Assembly (NCBI RefSeq): GCF_003050925.1
Contig: NZ_QAOV01000014.1
Location: 1 to 64,000, forward strand
Source of the DNA: Pseudomonas sp. GV085
Lineage (GTDB): Bacteria; Pseudomonadota; Gammaproteobacteria; Pseudomonadales; Pseudomonadaceae
Direction: 5' to 3'
Length of the DNA stretch: 64,000 bases
Translations under genes and position numbers: made by a program
Shown: piece after piece, positions 8,597-18,242 of the stretch
How the letters are laid out: the number at the start of each line of letters is the position of its first letter
Numbering within the stretch: position 1 is the first letter of the stretch
The notes under the pieces: generated by a model
Told to the model about the DNA's origin: nothing
Seen by the model: the letters and a program-made list of their open reading frames with translations, nothing else
The model's database searches: none

Positions 8597-10432
8597 ATGG
8601 CCGCACCCGCATCGCCGTTGTCCCACGACGCCATCATCCAGGACTCCTGGTCCCGTTGCCGCGCGTTCGGCCTCAGTCATCAGAGCACGCCCGCATTCGA
8701 CCAATTACCGGCCGCGGGCATCGCGCAGCTGCTGGAGAGCCAGCATTCACTGGTGCAAACCACCCACCAGGAAGTGCTGCCCTACTACGAAAACATCCTG
8801 AGCAATTCCAATTGCCTGATCATGCTCGCCGACCATCAGGGCCAGGTGCTCACGTCCTGGGGAACCCAGCGCTTTATCGAACCCAAACTGGCCCGGGGGT
8901 TCAGCGCCGGCGCCAGCTGGATGGAACGCTGCACCGGCACCAACGCCATTGGCACCGCCCTGGCCTGTGAACAAGCGGTGCACATCGAACACGACGAACA
9001 TTTCCTCAAGGCCAACCGCTTCATGACCGGCTCCGCTGCGCCGATTTTCGATGCCGAGCGCAAGGTGATCGCGGTGCTGGACGTATCCAGTGACAGCTAC
9101 CTGCCGCCCTCCCACACCCTGGGCATGGTCAAGATGATGAGCCAGACCGTGGAAAACCGGCTGATCCTCAACCTGTTCCATGGCCAGCATTTCCAGCTGA
9201 CGTTCAATACCGGCCTGAACAACTTCGACAGTCAGTGGGCTGGCTTGCTGATCTTCGATGAAACCGGCCAGGTGCTGTCGGCCAATCGCAGGGCCGATAA
9301 TCTGCTGGGCATCAGCCTGTCGCGGGTCAGTGTCGAGAGCCTGTTCAAGGTCTCGCTGCTGGAGCTGCTCAACCAGCCAGAAGGCCTGCCCTTCGCCCTG
9401 CAAACCTCTGGGCGCAACCGCTTCCAGTGCCTGTTGAAGCGGCCCAAACAGGCATCAATTCAACCTCGAGTGTTCACCGAGCCGGTTGTAGCTGCACCCG
9501 CGGCCATCAGCCTCAACACCTTGCATTTCGGCGACAGCCGCGTGGAAAAAGCCGTGCGTCAGGCCGAGCGCTTGCTGGAAAAAGACATTCCCTTGCTGAT
9601 CCACGGCGAAACCGGGGTCGGCAAGGAAGTGTTCGTCAAAGCCCTGCATCAGGCCAGCTCGCGCAGCAAACAAGCGTTCATCGCCGTCAACTGTGCGGCG
9701 ATTCCCGCCGAACTGGTGGAATCCGAGTTGTTCGGCTATGAGAAAGGCGCGTTCACCGGCGCCAACCAGAAAGGCAGCATTGGGCTGATCCGCAAGGCTG
9801 ACAAAGGCACGCTGTTTCTCGACGAAATCGGTGACATGCCGCTGCCGACCCAGGCGCGACTGTTGCGGGTGTTGCAGGAGCGCTGCGTGCAACCGGTGGG
9901 CAGCAGCGAGTTGTTCCCGGTGGACTTGCGCATCATTTCAGCGACCAATCGCTCGTTGCGCGAACAGGTACAACTGGGGCGGTTTCGTGAAGACCTGTAC
10001 TACCGCATCGGCGGCCTGACCCTGGAGCTGCCACCGTTAAGAGAGCGCAGCGATAAAGAGGCGCTGTTCAAACGCCTGTGGGAACAGCATCGCGAACCCA
10101 GCCAATGGGCTGGACTGAGCCGCGAGGTATTGGAGTTGTTCGACCGCCACCCGTGGCCGGGGAATTTGCGCCAGGTCAGCAGTGTGATGCAGGTGGCATT
10201 GGCAATGGCCGAGGAACAACCGGTGCGGCCGGAACATTTGCCGGATGATTTTTTTGTTGATCTGGAGATGGAGCCGGTGGAGACGCCCGAGCCACTGGTG
10301 GTCGACCTCAATGATGTCGAGGAATTGAACCGGCAGTTGCAGGCAGTTGGGGGGAATATTTCGTATCTGGCCCGACGGTTGGGGGTTAGTCGCAATACCC
10401 TGTACAAGCGGTTGCGTCAGTCGGAGGGTTAA
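8597..10432 (+). CDS. Sigma-54-dependent activator, AcoR-like (GAF-AAA+-Fis)
   Basis: 611 residues. The N-terminal sensory region (about 60-290) has a GAF-type section including the GxxWxERxxGTNAIGTAL stretch typical of AcoR-type activators. The AAA+ domain (about 315-545) has Walker A GETGVGKE (337-344) and the sigma-54 contact loop GAFTGA (384-389). A Fis-type HTH closes the protein (about 586-608, ISYLARRLGVSRNTLYKRL). Divergent from the glp ABC operon, which has a sigma-54 promoter and a repeat array between the genes, so it most likely activates glycerol/polyol uptake. Whether its GAF domain senses glycerol is inference. Confidence 0.85.
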   Translation: MAAPASPLSHDAIIQDSWSRCRAFGLSHQSTPAFDQLPAAGIAQLLESQHSLVQTTHQEVLPYYENILSNSNCLIMLADHQGQVLTSWGTQRFIEPKLARGFSAGASWMERCTGTNAIGTALACEQAVHIEHDEHFLKANRFMTGSAAPIFDAERKVIAVLDVSSDSYLPPSHTLGMVKMMSQTVENRLILNLFHGQHFQLTFNTGLNNFDSQWAGLLIFDETGQVLSANRRADNLLGISLSRVSVESLFKVSLLELLNQPEGLPFALQTSGRNRFQCLLKRPKQASIQPRVFTEPVVAAPAAISLNTLHFGDSRVEKAVRQAERLLEKDIPLLIHGETGVGKEVFVKALHQASSRSKQAFIAVNCAAIPAELVESELFGYEKGAFTGANQKGSIGLIRKADKGTLFLDEIGDMPLPTQARLLRVLQERCVQPVGSSELFPVDLRIISATNRSLREQVQLGRFREDLYYRIGGLTLELPPLRERSDKEALFKRLWEQHREPSQWAGLSREVLELFDRHPWPGNLRQVSSVMQVALAMAEEQPVRPEHLPDDFFVDLEMEPVETPEPLVVDLNDVEELNRQLQAVGGNISYLARRLGVSRNTLYKRLRQSEG

Positions 10433-10440
10433 AAGCCAGA

Positions 10441-10522
10441 TCAAAAGATCGCAGCCTGCGGCAACTCCTACAGGGTGTATGCGATTCCAGTGTAGGAGCT
10501 GCCGCAGGCTGCGATCTTTTGA
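10441..10522. repeat. REP doublet (AGATCGCAGCCTGCGGCAG family)
   Basis: Two inverted copies of the second REP family (arms 10441-10472 and 10491-10522). It sits between convergent genes and can act as a transcription barrier. Confidence 0.85.
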
Positions 10523-10535
10523 TTATAAAAAAACA

Positions 10536-10558
10536 AAAACCCGCACATGGCGGGTTTT
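10536..10558 (-). terminator. Terminator of glnS-cysS (bidirectional)
   Basis: AAAACCCGC (10536-10544) and GCGGGTTTT (10550-10558) form a 9-bp stem with a 5-nt loop, flanked by A- and T-rich tracts. It can stop both cysS (minus) and the regulator transcript (plus). Confidence 0.85.
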
Positions 10559-10579
10559 GTTTTACAGCGGATCAAGCAA

Positions 10580-11962
10580 TCAGTCAGCCAATCGCCAGGT
10601 CGTCCCGCCCTTGCCGTCTTCCAGCACCACGCCCATGGCGGTGAGCTGGTCGCGGATGCGGTCGGATTCGGCCCAGTCCTTGCCGGCACGTGCCGCCAAG
10701 CGCGCAGCGATCAGCGCCTCGACTTCAGCGGCATCCACACGCCCTTCGGCGCCGGCCTGCAGGAAGTCATCGGCTTCGAGCTGCAACACACCCAGCACGC
10801 TGGCCAATTCCTTCAGGCGGGCTGCCAGACCGGCCGCTGCATCCAGATCGCTCTCGCGCAGGCGGTTGATCTCGCGGACCATCTCGAACAGCACCGCGCA
10901 GGCTTCCGGCGTGCCGAAGTCGTCGTTCATCACCTGGGTGAAGCGCTCGACGAAGGCTTCGCCGCCCGCCGGCGCCACGCTCGGCAGACCTTTCAACGCA
11001 TGGTAGAAACGCTCCAGGGCGCCCTTGGCGTCCTTGAGGTTGTCTTCCGAGTAGTTGATGGCGCTGCGGTAGTGGCTCGACACCAGCAGGTAACGCACGA
11101 CTTCCGGGTGGTACTTGTCGAGCACGTCGCGGATGGTGAAGAAGTTGTTCAAGGACTTGGACATCTTCTCGCCATTGATGCGGATCATGCCGCAATGCAT
11201 CCACGCGTTGGCGTAGGTCTTGCCGGTGGCCGCTTCGCTCTGGGCGATTTCGTTTTCGTGGTGCGGGAACTCGAGGTCGCTGCCGCCGCCATGAATGTCG
11301 AAAGTATCGCCGAGGCAGCAGGTCGACATCACCGAGCACTCGATGTGCCAGCCCGGACGTCCGGCGCCCCATGGCGATTCCCAGCTCGGCTCGCCCGGCT
11401 TGGCGGCTTTCCACAATACGAAGTCCAGCGGGTCCTGTTTCGACTCGTCGACTTCGATCCGTGCGCCGATGCGCAGGTCTTCGATCTTCTTGCGCGACAG
11501 CTTGCCGTAGCCCATGAACTTGCCGACGCGGTAGTACACGTCGCCATTGCCCGGGGCATAGGCGTAGCCCTTGTCGATCAGGGTCTGGATCATCGTGTGC
11601 ATGCCCGGGATATGATCGGTGGCACGCGGCTCCATGTCCGGCTTCTTGATGTTCAGGCGCGCTTCATCTTCGTGCATCGCCGCGATCATGCGCTCGGTCA
11701 GCGCTTCGAACGACTCGCCGTTCTCGCGGGCACGATTGATGATCTTGTCGTCGATGTCGGTGATGTTGCGCACGTAGGTCAGGTCGTAGCCGCTGAAGCG
11801 CAACCAGCGCGTCACCAGGTCGAACGCGACCATGCTGCGGCCGTGGCCCAGGTGGCAGTAGTCGTACACGGTCATGCCGCACACGTACATGCGCACCTTG
11901 TTGCCATCGAGCGGCTTGAAGACTTCTTTGCTCTTGGTGAGCGTGTTGTAGATCGTAAGCAC
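10580..11962 (-). CDS. cysS: Cysteinyl-tRNA synthetase
   Basis: 460 residues, class I aminoacyl-tRNA synthetase that charges tRNA-Cys in the cytoplasm. The HIGH motif appears as HLGH (in YDYCHLGHGRS), the KMSKS motif as KMSKSLNN. Zinc ligands of the CysRS active site are visible (Cys in VCGMTVYD, ECSVMS and the HGGGSDLEFPHHENE block). I choose the GTG at 11962 (product beginning fMet-LTIYNTLTKSKE) because the family starts there and AAGGA lies upstream. An in-frame ATG at 11989 lies inside the glnS gene. It follows glnS by 14 bp, so the two synthetases are probably cotranscribed. Confidence 0.97.
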   Translation of the reverse strand: MLTIYNTLTKSKEVFKPLDGNKVRMYVCGMTVYDYCHLGHGRSMVAFDLVTRWLRFSGYDLTYVRNITDIDDKIINRARENGESFEALTERMIAAMHEDEARLNIKKPDMEPRATDHIPGMHTMIQTLIDKGYAYAPGNGDVYYRVGKFMGYGKLSRKKIEDLRIGARIEVDESKQDPLDFVLWKAAKPGEPSWESPWGAGRPGWHIECSVMSTCCLGDTFDIHGGGSDLEFPHHENEIAQSEAATGKTYANAWMHCGMIRINGEKMSKSLNNFFTIRDVLDKYHPEVVRYLLVSSHYRSAINYSEDNLKDAKGALERFYHALKGLPSVAPAGGEAFVERFTQVMNDDFGTPEACAVLFEMVREINRLRESDLDAAAGLAARLKELASVLGVLQLEADDFLQAGAEGRVDAAEVEALIAARLAARAGKDWAESDRIRDQLTAMGVVLEDGKGGTTWRLAD

Positions 11963-11976
11963 GTTTAATCCTTGAA

Positions 11977-13674
11977 TCACTGGCCCCACGAATCACGCAA
12001 GGTCACGGTACGGTTGAATACCGGCTGACCTGGTTTCGAGTCCTTGATATCCGCGACGAAGTAACCTTCGCGCTCGAACTGGAAACGGTCTTCCGGCTGT
12101 GCATTGCCCAGCGAGGGTTCAGCACGACAACCAGTGAGAACTTGCAGCGAGTCAGGGTTGATGTTGTCCAGGAAACTGGCACTGTCTTCGGCTTTTTCCG
12201 GGTTCGCAGAACGGAACAGACGATCGTACAGACGCACTTCGCATTCGACGCTGGCCGCAGCCGGCACCCAGTGCACCACGCCTTTGACCTTGCGACCTTC
12301 AGGGTTCTTGCCCAGGGTGTCCGGATCGTACGAGCAGCGCAGTTCGACGATATTGCCGTCGGCGTCCTTGATCGCTTCGTCGGCACGGATCACGTAGCTG
12401 CCGCGCAGACGCACTTCGCCGTTCGGCTCCAGGCGCTTGTAGCCTTTTGGCGGCTCTTCCATGAAGTCTTCACGGTCGATATAGATCTCACGGGCGAATG
12501 GCAGAACGCGCATGCCCATGTCTTCTTTCGGATGGCACGGCAGTTCGAGGTTCTCGACCTGGCCTTCCGGGTAGTTGGTGATCACGACTTTCAGCGGACG
12601 CAACACGCACATGGCACGCGGGGCGCTATGGTCGAGGTCGTCGCGGATGCTGAATTCGAGCATGCCGAAGTCGACCACGCCGTCGGAACGGTTGGTGCCG
12701 ATCATTTCGCAGAAGTTGCGGATCGATTTCGGCGTGTAGCCACGGCGGCGGAAGCCCGACAGCGTGGACATGCGCGGGTCGTCCCAGCCATTGACGTGAC
12801 CTTCGTCCACAAGCTGCTTGAGCTTGCGCTTGCTGGTGATGGTGTAGTTCAGGTTCAGGCGGCTGAACTCGTACTGGCGCGGGTGCGCCGGCACTGGCAG
12901 GTTATCGAGGAACCAGTCGTACAGCGGGCGATGGCTTTCGAACTCCAGGGTGCAGATCGAGTGGGTAATGCCTTCGATGGCGTCCGACTGACCGTGGGTG
13001 AAGTCGTAGTTCGGGTAAATGCACCACTTGTCACCGGTCTGGTGGTGATGGGCATGCCGGATGCGGTACATGATCGGATCGCGCAGGTTCATGTTCGGCG
13101 AAGCCATGTCGATCTTGGCCCGCAGCACGCGTGCGCCGTCCTTGAACTCGCCGGCCTTCATGCGGGCAAACAGGTCGAGGTTTTCTTCAACCGAGCGGTC
13201 GCGGAACGGACTGTTCTTGCCCGGCTCGGTCAGGCTGCCACGGTATTCCTTGGCTTGTTCAGGGGTCAGGTCGTCAACATAGGCCTTGCCGGCCTTGATC
13301 AGCTCTACCGCCCAGTCGTGCAGCTGGTCGAAATATTGCGAGGCGTAGCGCACTTCACCGGACCACTCGAAGCCCAGCCATTTGACGTCGCTTTCGATCG
13401 CGTCGATGTATTCCTGGTCTTCCTTGGCCGGGTTGGTGTCGTCGAAACGCAGGTGCGTGACGCCGCCGAACTCCTGGGCCAGGCCGAAGTTCACACAGAT
13501 CGACTTGGCGTGACCGATGTGCAGGTAGCCGTTGGGTTCAGGCGGGAAACGGGTGACGATTTGCGTGTGCTTGCCCGAGTCCAGGTCTGCCTGGATGATC
13601 GGCCGCAGGAAGTTGACCGGCACGGCAGGGCCGGTCTTGGCATTCGAGGTAGGGTCGACAGTGGGCTTGCTCAT
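11977..13674 (-). CDS. glnS: Glutaminyl-tRNA synthetase
   Basis: 565 residues, class I synthetase charging tRNA-Gln. HIGH is present (PPEPNGYLHIGHAKSI), the KMSKS loop reads TSKRKL (E. coli MSKRKL), and the GlnRS C-terminal anticodon-binding beta-barrels are full length. Cotranscribed with cysS downstream. The 252-bp gap to ppiB on the other strand holds both promoters, with no structure I can single out. Confidence 0.97.
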   Translation of the reverse strand: MSKPTVDPTSNAKTGPAVPVNFLRPIIQADLDSGKHTQIVTRFPPEPNGYLHIGHAKSICVNFGLAQEFGGVTHLRFDDTNPAKEDQEYIDAIESDVKWLGFEWSGEVRYASQYFDQLHDWAVELIKAGKAYVDDLTPEQAKEYRGSLTEPGKNSPFRDRSVEENLDLFARMKAGEFKDGARVLRAKIDMASPNMNLRDPIMYRIRHAHHHQTGDKWCIYPNYDFTHGQSDAIEGITHSICTLEFESHRPLYDWFLDNLPVPAHPRQYEFSRLNLNYTITSKRKLKQLVDEGHVNGWDDPRMSTLSGFRRRGYTPKSIRNFCEMIGTNRSDGVVDFGMLEFSIRDDLDHSAPRAMCVLRPLKVVITNYPEGQVENLELPCHPKEDMGMRVLPFAREIYIDREDFMEEPPKGYKRLEPNGEVRLRGSYVIRADEAIKDADGNIVELRCSYDPDTLGKNPEGRKVKGVVHWVPAAASVECEVRLYDRLFRSANPEKAEDSASFLDNINPDSLQVLTGCRAEPSLGNAQPEDRFQFEREGYFVADIKDSKPGQPVFNRTVTLRDSWGQ

Positions 13675-13926
13675 AGGATCCTTGAACGTACAAGTGCGTG
13701 GCCGTAATGAAGGCCGGACAAAACAAAGCCGCTATCATAGCCGATGCCGTCAAGTACCTGACAGAGCGAGCTCTGTAAACCGTCGCATTTAATAGGCCGC
13801 AAATGAAAAAACAGCCTCGAAATTCGCGTCTGGCAGGCTAAACTGCGCACCTTGGCCAAAACAGGCTGAACCGGTGGCGGGACATGAGGTTCCAACACCA
13901 CGAATTCCTTATAAAGAGTAACGATC

Positions 13927-14430
13927 ATGACCCAAGTCAAACTGACTACCAACTTCGGCGACATCGTCCTCGAACTGAACGCCGATAAAGCCCCGATCAC
14001 CGTGGCCAACTTCGTCGAATACGTCAAAGCCGGTCACTACGAAAACACCGTTTTCCACCGTGTCATCGGTAACTTCATGATCCAGGGCGGCGGTTTCGAG
14101 CCAGGCATGAAAGAAAAGAAAGACAAGCGTCCAAGCATCCAGAACGAAGCGGATAACGGTCTTTCCAACGACAAGTACACCGTCGCCATGGCCCGCACCA
14201 TGGAACCGCATTCGGCTTCCGCCCAGTTCTTCATCAACGTGGCCGACAACAGCTTCCTCAACCACAGCGGCAAGAACGTGCAGGGCTGGGGCTACGCGGT
14301 ATTCGGCAAAGTAACCGCAGGCACCGACGTTGTCGACAAGATCAAAGGCGTGGCCACCACCTCCAAGTCCGGCCACCAGGACGTACCGGCAGACGACGTG
14401 ATCATCGAGAAAGCCGAGATCATTGAGTGA
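13927..14430 (+). CDS. ppiB: Cytoplasmic peptidyl-prolyl cis-trans isomerase (cyclophilin)
   Basis: 167 residues, no signal peptide, so the cytoplasmic PpiB type. The cyclophilin core is complete: FHRVIGNFMIQGGG (catalytic Arg region), ARTMEPHSASAQFFIN and VFGKVTAG. Start ATG follows AAAGAG. Its stop overlaps the lpxH GTG start by 4 bp (GTGA). Confidence 0.95.
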   Translation: MTQVKLTTNFGDIVLELNADKAPITVANFVEYVKAGHYENTVFHRVIGNFMIQGGGFEPGMKEKKDKRPSIQNEADNGLSNDKYTVAMARTMEPHSASAQFFINVADNSFLNHSGKNVQGWGYAVFGKVTAGTDVVDKIKGVATTSKSGHQDVPADDVIIEKAEIIE

Positions 14431-15179
14431 TATTGCTGATTTCAGACTTGCATCTGGAAGAGGAGCGCCCGGACATTACCCGGGCGTTTCTGGATTTGCT
14501 CGCCGGACGCGCCCGCTCGGCGAGTGCGTTGTACATTCTGGGCGACTTTTTCGAGGTGTGGATTGGCGACGACGCCATGACACCCTTCCAGCGTTCCATC
14601 TGCCAGGCCCTGCGCGATTTGAGCGACAGCGGCACGGCTATTTTCCTGATGCACGGCAATCGCGACTTCATGCTCGGCAAGGCCTTCTGCAAAGCAGCCG
14701 GCTGCACCTTGTTGAAAGATCCGAGTGTCGTGCAGTTCAACGGTGAGCCGGTGCTGCTGATGCACGGCGACAGCCTCTGCACCCGCGACGTGGGTTATAT
14801 GAAATTGCGGCGCTACCTGCGCAACCCGATCTCCCTGTTCATCCTGCGGCACTTACCGCTGAGCACCCGGCAGAAACTGGCGCGCAAGTTGCGCAGTGAA
14901 AGTCGAAGCCAGGTACGGATGAAGGCCAATGACATCGTCGATGTCACACCCGAAGAGATTCCGCGGATCATGCAGCAATACGGCGTGAAGACCTTGATCC
15001 ACGGGCATACCCACCGTCCCGCGATTCATAAGTTGCAGTTGGGCGAGCAAGCGGCCAGGCGCATTGTGCTGGGGGATTGGGATCGTCAAGGGTGGGCGTT
15101 GCAGGTGGATGAGCAGGGGTTTGCGCTGGCGCCCTTTGATTTCACGCCGCCACCGCAGCTGGCAGCACCCGCGAACTGA
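14427..15179 (+). CDS. lpxH: UDP-2,3-diacylglucosamine diphosphatase
   Basis: 250 residues, calcineurin-type metallophosphoesterase that hydrolyses UDP-2,3-diacylglucosamine to lipid X in lipid A synthesis at the inner membrane face. Metal ligands are all visible: SDLHL (Asp and His near 7-9), GDFFE (near 40), HGNRDF (near 75), MHGDSL (near 112) and HGHTHRP (near 190). Starts with GTG overlapping the ppiB stop, so the pair is translationally coupled, as in other pseudomonads. Confidence 0.95.
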   Translation: MILLISDLHLEEERPDITRAFLDLLAGRARSASALYILGDFFEVWIGDDAMTPFQRSICQALRDLSDSGTAIFLMHGNRDFMLGKAFCKAAGCTLLKDPSVVQFNGEPVLLMHGDSLCTRDVGYMKLRRYLRNPISLFILRHLPLSTRQKLARKLRSESRSQVRMKANDIVDVTPEEIPRIMQQYGVKTLIHGHTHRPAIHKLQLGEQAARRIVLGDWDRQGWALQVDEQGFALAPFDFTPPPQLAAPAN

Positions 15180-15196
15180 TGCCCGAAACACAAAGC

Positions 15197-15290
15197 CCTG
15201 TGGGAGTGAGCCTGCTCGCGATTGCGGACTCAAATTCAACATCATTGTTGATTGATCCACCGCTATCGCGAGCAGGCTCGCTCCTACAGG
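15197..15290. repeat. REP doublet
   Basis: Inverted GAGCGAGCCTGCTCGCGA-type palindromes between the convergent lpxH and MFS genes. Confidence 0.85.
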
Positions 15291-15303
15291 GGGTGTGCGG
15301 TGT

Positions 15304-16836
15304 TTAGTGTCCGGCCGAGGCAGCAGGCCCGGCCTTCGCCGTAAACGGCGGCTTGGCCAGCCACACGATCAGGATCAGCCCCATGAACATCCAGCCCAGC
15401 AAGGTGAAGTAATCCACCGTGGACATGATGTACGCCTGGCTGATCACCGTCTGCTCCAGCTGCGTGTAGGCCTTGGCCCCTGCCCCGCCCAGATGGGTCA
15501 ATGCTTCGCGGGTCGCCGGATCGAACGGGGTGATGCTTTCGGTCAGGTAGGCGTGGTGCTGGTCGGCGCGGCGAATCCAGATCCAGGTGGTCAGCGACGC
15601 CGCGAAACTACCGCCCAGGGTCCGCAAGAACGTCGCCAGCCCCGAACCGTCGGCGATCTGACTCGGTGGCAGGTCCGACAGCAGGATGGTCAAAGTCGGC
15701 ATGAAGAACAGCGCCACGCCAATCCCCATGAATAGCTGCACCATGGCGATGTGCTGGAAGTCCACTTCATTGGTGAACCCGGCGCGCATGAAACAGCTCA
15801 GGCCGATGGCCAGGAACGCCCCGCCCGCCAGCACGCGCATGTCGAATCGCGGCGCGTACTTGCCGACAAACGGCGACAGCAGCACCGGCAGGATCCCCAG
15901 CGGTGCCACGGCAAAACCGGCCCAGGTCGCGGTGTAGCCCAAGCGTGTCTGCAGCCACTGCGGCAGGATCAGGTTGATCCCGAAGAACCCGGCGTACCCC
16001 AGAATCAACACGATGGTGCCGTAGCGGAAGTTGCGATGGGCAAACAGGCGCAGGTTGACCACTGGGTGTTCGTCGGTCATTTCCCAGATCACGAAGAACG
16101 CCAGGGCCACCACCGAAATCACCGAACCGATCACGATGAAGCTGGATTCGAACCAGTCGGCATCGTTGCCCTTGTCGAGCACGATCTGCAACGCGCCGAC
16201 GCCGATGATCAGTGCGATCAAACCCACGTAATCCATCGGTTGGCGGCTGGTGACCACCGGGCGTTTTTTCATCTGTTGGGTCACCACCCATGCCGCGAAC
16301 AGGCCGATCGGCACGTTGATGAAGAAAATCCACGGCCAGCTGTAACTGTCGGTGATCCAGCCGCCGAGGATCGGCCCGGCAATCGGCGCGACCACCGTGA
16401 CCATCGCCAACAACGCCAGCGCCATCCCCCGTTTCGCCGGGGGGTAAACTGCAATCAGCAGGGTCTGGGTCATCGGGTACAGCGGCCCCGCCACTACCCC
16501 TTGCAGCACCCGGAAACCCACCAGCTCGGGCATTGAGGTGGAGATCCCGCACAAAAACGAGGCCAGCACGAACAGCAGTGTCGCCCAGACAAACAGCTTC
16601 ACCTCGCCAAAACGGCGACTGAGCCAACCGGTCAGCGGCAAGGCAATGGCGTTGCTCACGGCAAACGAGGTGATGACCCAGGTGCCTTGCTCCGAACTCA
16701 CGCCCAGGTTACCGGAGATCGTCGGCAACGCCACGTTGGCGATGGTGGTGTCGAGCACTTGCATGAAGGTCGCCAGCGACAGGCCGATGGTGCTGAGCAA
16801 CAGGCTGGGCGGTGTGAAAGACGCGTTATTGCTCAT
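15304..16836 (-). CDS. DHA2-family multidrug exporter (EmrB-like)
   Basis: 510 residues, 14 predicted membrane helices, proton-driven MFS exporter of the DHA2/EmrB type. Motif A-like LTGWLSRRFGEVKLF and the motif C-like region (VAPIAGPILGGWI) are visible. Last gene of a four-gene efflux operon: regulator, outer-membrane channel, adaptor, pump. A 188-bp gap containing a REP doublet (16905-16997) separates it from the adaptor gene, which may lower its expression. Start ATG has AAAGGA upstream. Confidence 0.9.
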   Translation of the reverse strand: MSNNASFTPPSLLLSTIGLSLATFMQVLDTTIANVALPTISGNLGVSSEQGTWVITSFAVSNAIALPLTGWLSRRFGEVKLFVWATLLFVLASFLCGISTSMPELVGFRVLQGVVAGPLYPMTQTLLIAVYPPAKRGMALALLAMVTVVAPIAGPILGGWITDSYSWPWIFFINVPIGLFAAWVVTQQMKKRPVVTSRQPMDYVGLIALIIGVGALQIVLDKGNDADWFESSFIVIGSVISVVALAFFVIWEMTDEHPVVNLRLFAHRNFRYGTIVLILGYAGFFGINLILPQWLQTRLGYTATWAGFAVAPLGILPVLLSPFVGKYAPRFDMRVLAGGAFLAIGLSCFMRAGFTNEVDFQHIAMVQLFMGIGVALFFMPTLTILLSDLPPSQIADGSGLATFLRTLGGSFAASLTTWIWIRRADQHHAYLTESITPFDPATREALTHLGGAGAKAYTQLEQTVISQAYIMSTVDYFTLLGWMFMGLILIVWLAKPPFTAKAGPAASAGH

Positions 16837-16904
16837 CGCGAATCCTTTGGAGCTGATTTCTTTGGAGCGGGGCTGGCGCTGCGCCGATTACTGGCGCCGC
16901 CGAC

Positions 16905-16997
16905 CCTGTGGGAGCGAGCCTGCTCGCGATAGCGGACTCGCATTCAACATCAATGTCGACTGAACCGACGCTATCGCGAGCAAGCTCGCTCCCACAG
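16905..16997. repeat. REP doublet inside the efflux operon
   Basis: Inverted GAGCGAGCCTGCTCGCGA-type palindromes between the adaptor and pump genes. This is unusual because it is intra-operonic. Confidence 0.85.
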
Positions 16998-17024
16998 AGG
17001 TCAGTGTGATGACGGATTGGCATA

Positions 17025-18227
17025 TCAGCGTTGCGCGGTCTTGCTGACCGCGGCGCTGTTGTCGTGGATCAACTGGGTGATCATCGCGTCGACCTCGGCC
17101 AACTGGCGGTCGTAGACGTTGGTGCTGAACGAAGCCTTCTGCGGCGGTTGTTGCGCCAGCACCGGCCCGCTCTGATCGCGCAGGTTCACATCGACCATGG
17201 TCGACAGGCCCACCCGCAACGGGTGCCTGGCCAGTTCTTCGGCGTTGACATGGATCCGCACCGGCACGCGCTGCACGATCTTGATCCAGTTGCCGGTGGC
17301 GTTCTGCGCCGGCAGCAAGGCAAATGCGCTGCCGGTCCCGGCGCCGAGGCTGTCGATGGTGCCGCTGTACTTCACGTCGCTGCCGTAGAGGTCGGTTTCG
17401 ATCTCCACCGGCTGGCCGATACGCATGTCACGCAGCTGGGTTTCCTTGAAGTTGGCGTCGATCCACAGCTGATCCAGCGGAATCACCGCCATCAGCGCGG
17501 TACCCGGTTGCACGCGCTGACCAAGCTGAACGGTACGTTTGGCCACGTAACCGGTCACCGGTGCGATCAAGGTGCTGCGGGCATTGTTCAGGTAGGCCTG
17601 ACGCAGTTGTGCGGCGGCGGCCATCACGTCCGGGTGCGACGAAACCACGGTGTCATCGACCAGCGCGCTGGTGGTCTTGAGCTTTTGTTCGGCGTTGGCC
17701 AGGGCGTTTTGCGCCGAGGTCAGGTCGTCGCGGGCGTGGGACAGCTCTTCCTGGGAAATCGCCCCGCCAGCGGCGAGGTTCTTGCGTCGGTTGAAGTTGT
17801 CCTGGGCCTTTTGCACTTCGGCTTTCTGGGCGTTGACCTGGGCTTTCATGCCGTCCACATCGCTGTACAAGCCGCGCACCTGACGCACGGTGCGGGCCAG
17901 ATTGGCCTGGGCGTTTTGCAGACCGATTTCGGCATCGTTCGGGTCGAAGTTCACCAGCACCTGGCCTTCGTGGACCAGATCGCCGTCATCGGCGCCGATG
18001 CTGACCACGGTGCCGGTGACCAGCGGCGTGACTTCCACCACGTTGCCGTTCACATAGGCGTCGTCGGTGCTTTCGCTCCAGCGCCCGTAAAACTCGTGGT
18101 AGGCCCAGACGCCCGCGCCGCTGAGCGCGACGGCGGCAGCCAGTACCAGCAACATGAATTTGCGCTTGCCCGAGTTGGGGTTGCCCTGGGTGTTTTCAGG
18201 AGGTTGAGTTGTATCGGCAGTGGCCAT
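17025..18227 (-). CDS. Periplasmic adaptor of efflux pump (EmrA/HlyD-like)
   Basis: 400 residues. A single N-terminal membrane anchor (about 24-44), a biotinyl-lipoyl-like half (VTPLVTGTVVSIGADDGDLV), a long coiled-coil hairpin (about 95-210) and the second lipoyl/beta-barrel half. It bridges the inner-membrane pump to the outer-membrane channel. Begins 15 bp after the channel gene. Confidence 0.9.
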   Translation of the reverse strand: MATADTTQPPENTQGNPNSGKRKFMLLVLAAAVALSGAGVWAYHEFYGRWSESTDDAYVNGNVVEVTPLVTGTVVSIGADDGDLVHEGQVLVNFDPNDAEIGLQNAQANLARTVRQVRGLYSDVDGMKAQVNAQKAEVQKAQDNFNRRKNLAAGGAISQEELSHARDDLTSAQNALANAEQKLKTTSALVDDTVVSSHPDVMAAAAQLRQAYLNNARSTLIAPVTGYVAKRTVQLGQRVQPGTALMAVIPLDQLWIDANFKETQLRDMRIGQPVEIETDLYGSDVKYSGTIDSLGAGTGSAFALLPAQNATGNWIKIVQRVPVRIHVNAEELARHPLRVGLSTMVDVNLRDQSGPVLAQQPPQKASFSTNVYDRQLAEVDAMITQLIHDNSAAVSKTAQR

Positions 18228-18242
18228 GACAAGTACCTTGAA

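Noticed and set aside
12142..13707. Long plus-strand open frame opposite glnS, and similar ones opposite emrA (17031-18863), the glp genes and liuB
   Set aside because: Antisense shadows of well-identified genes in high-GC DNA; no family features and no ribosome-binding sites.
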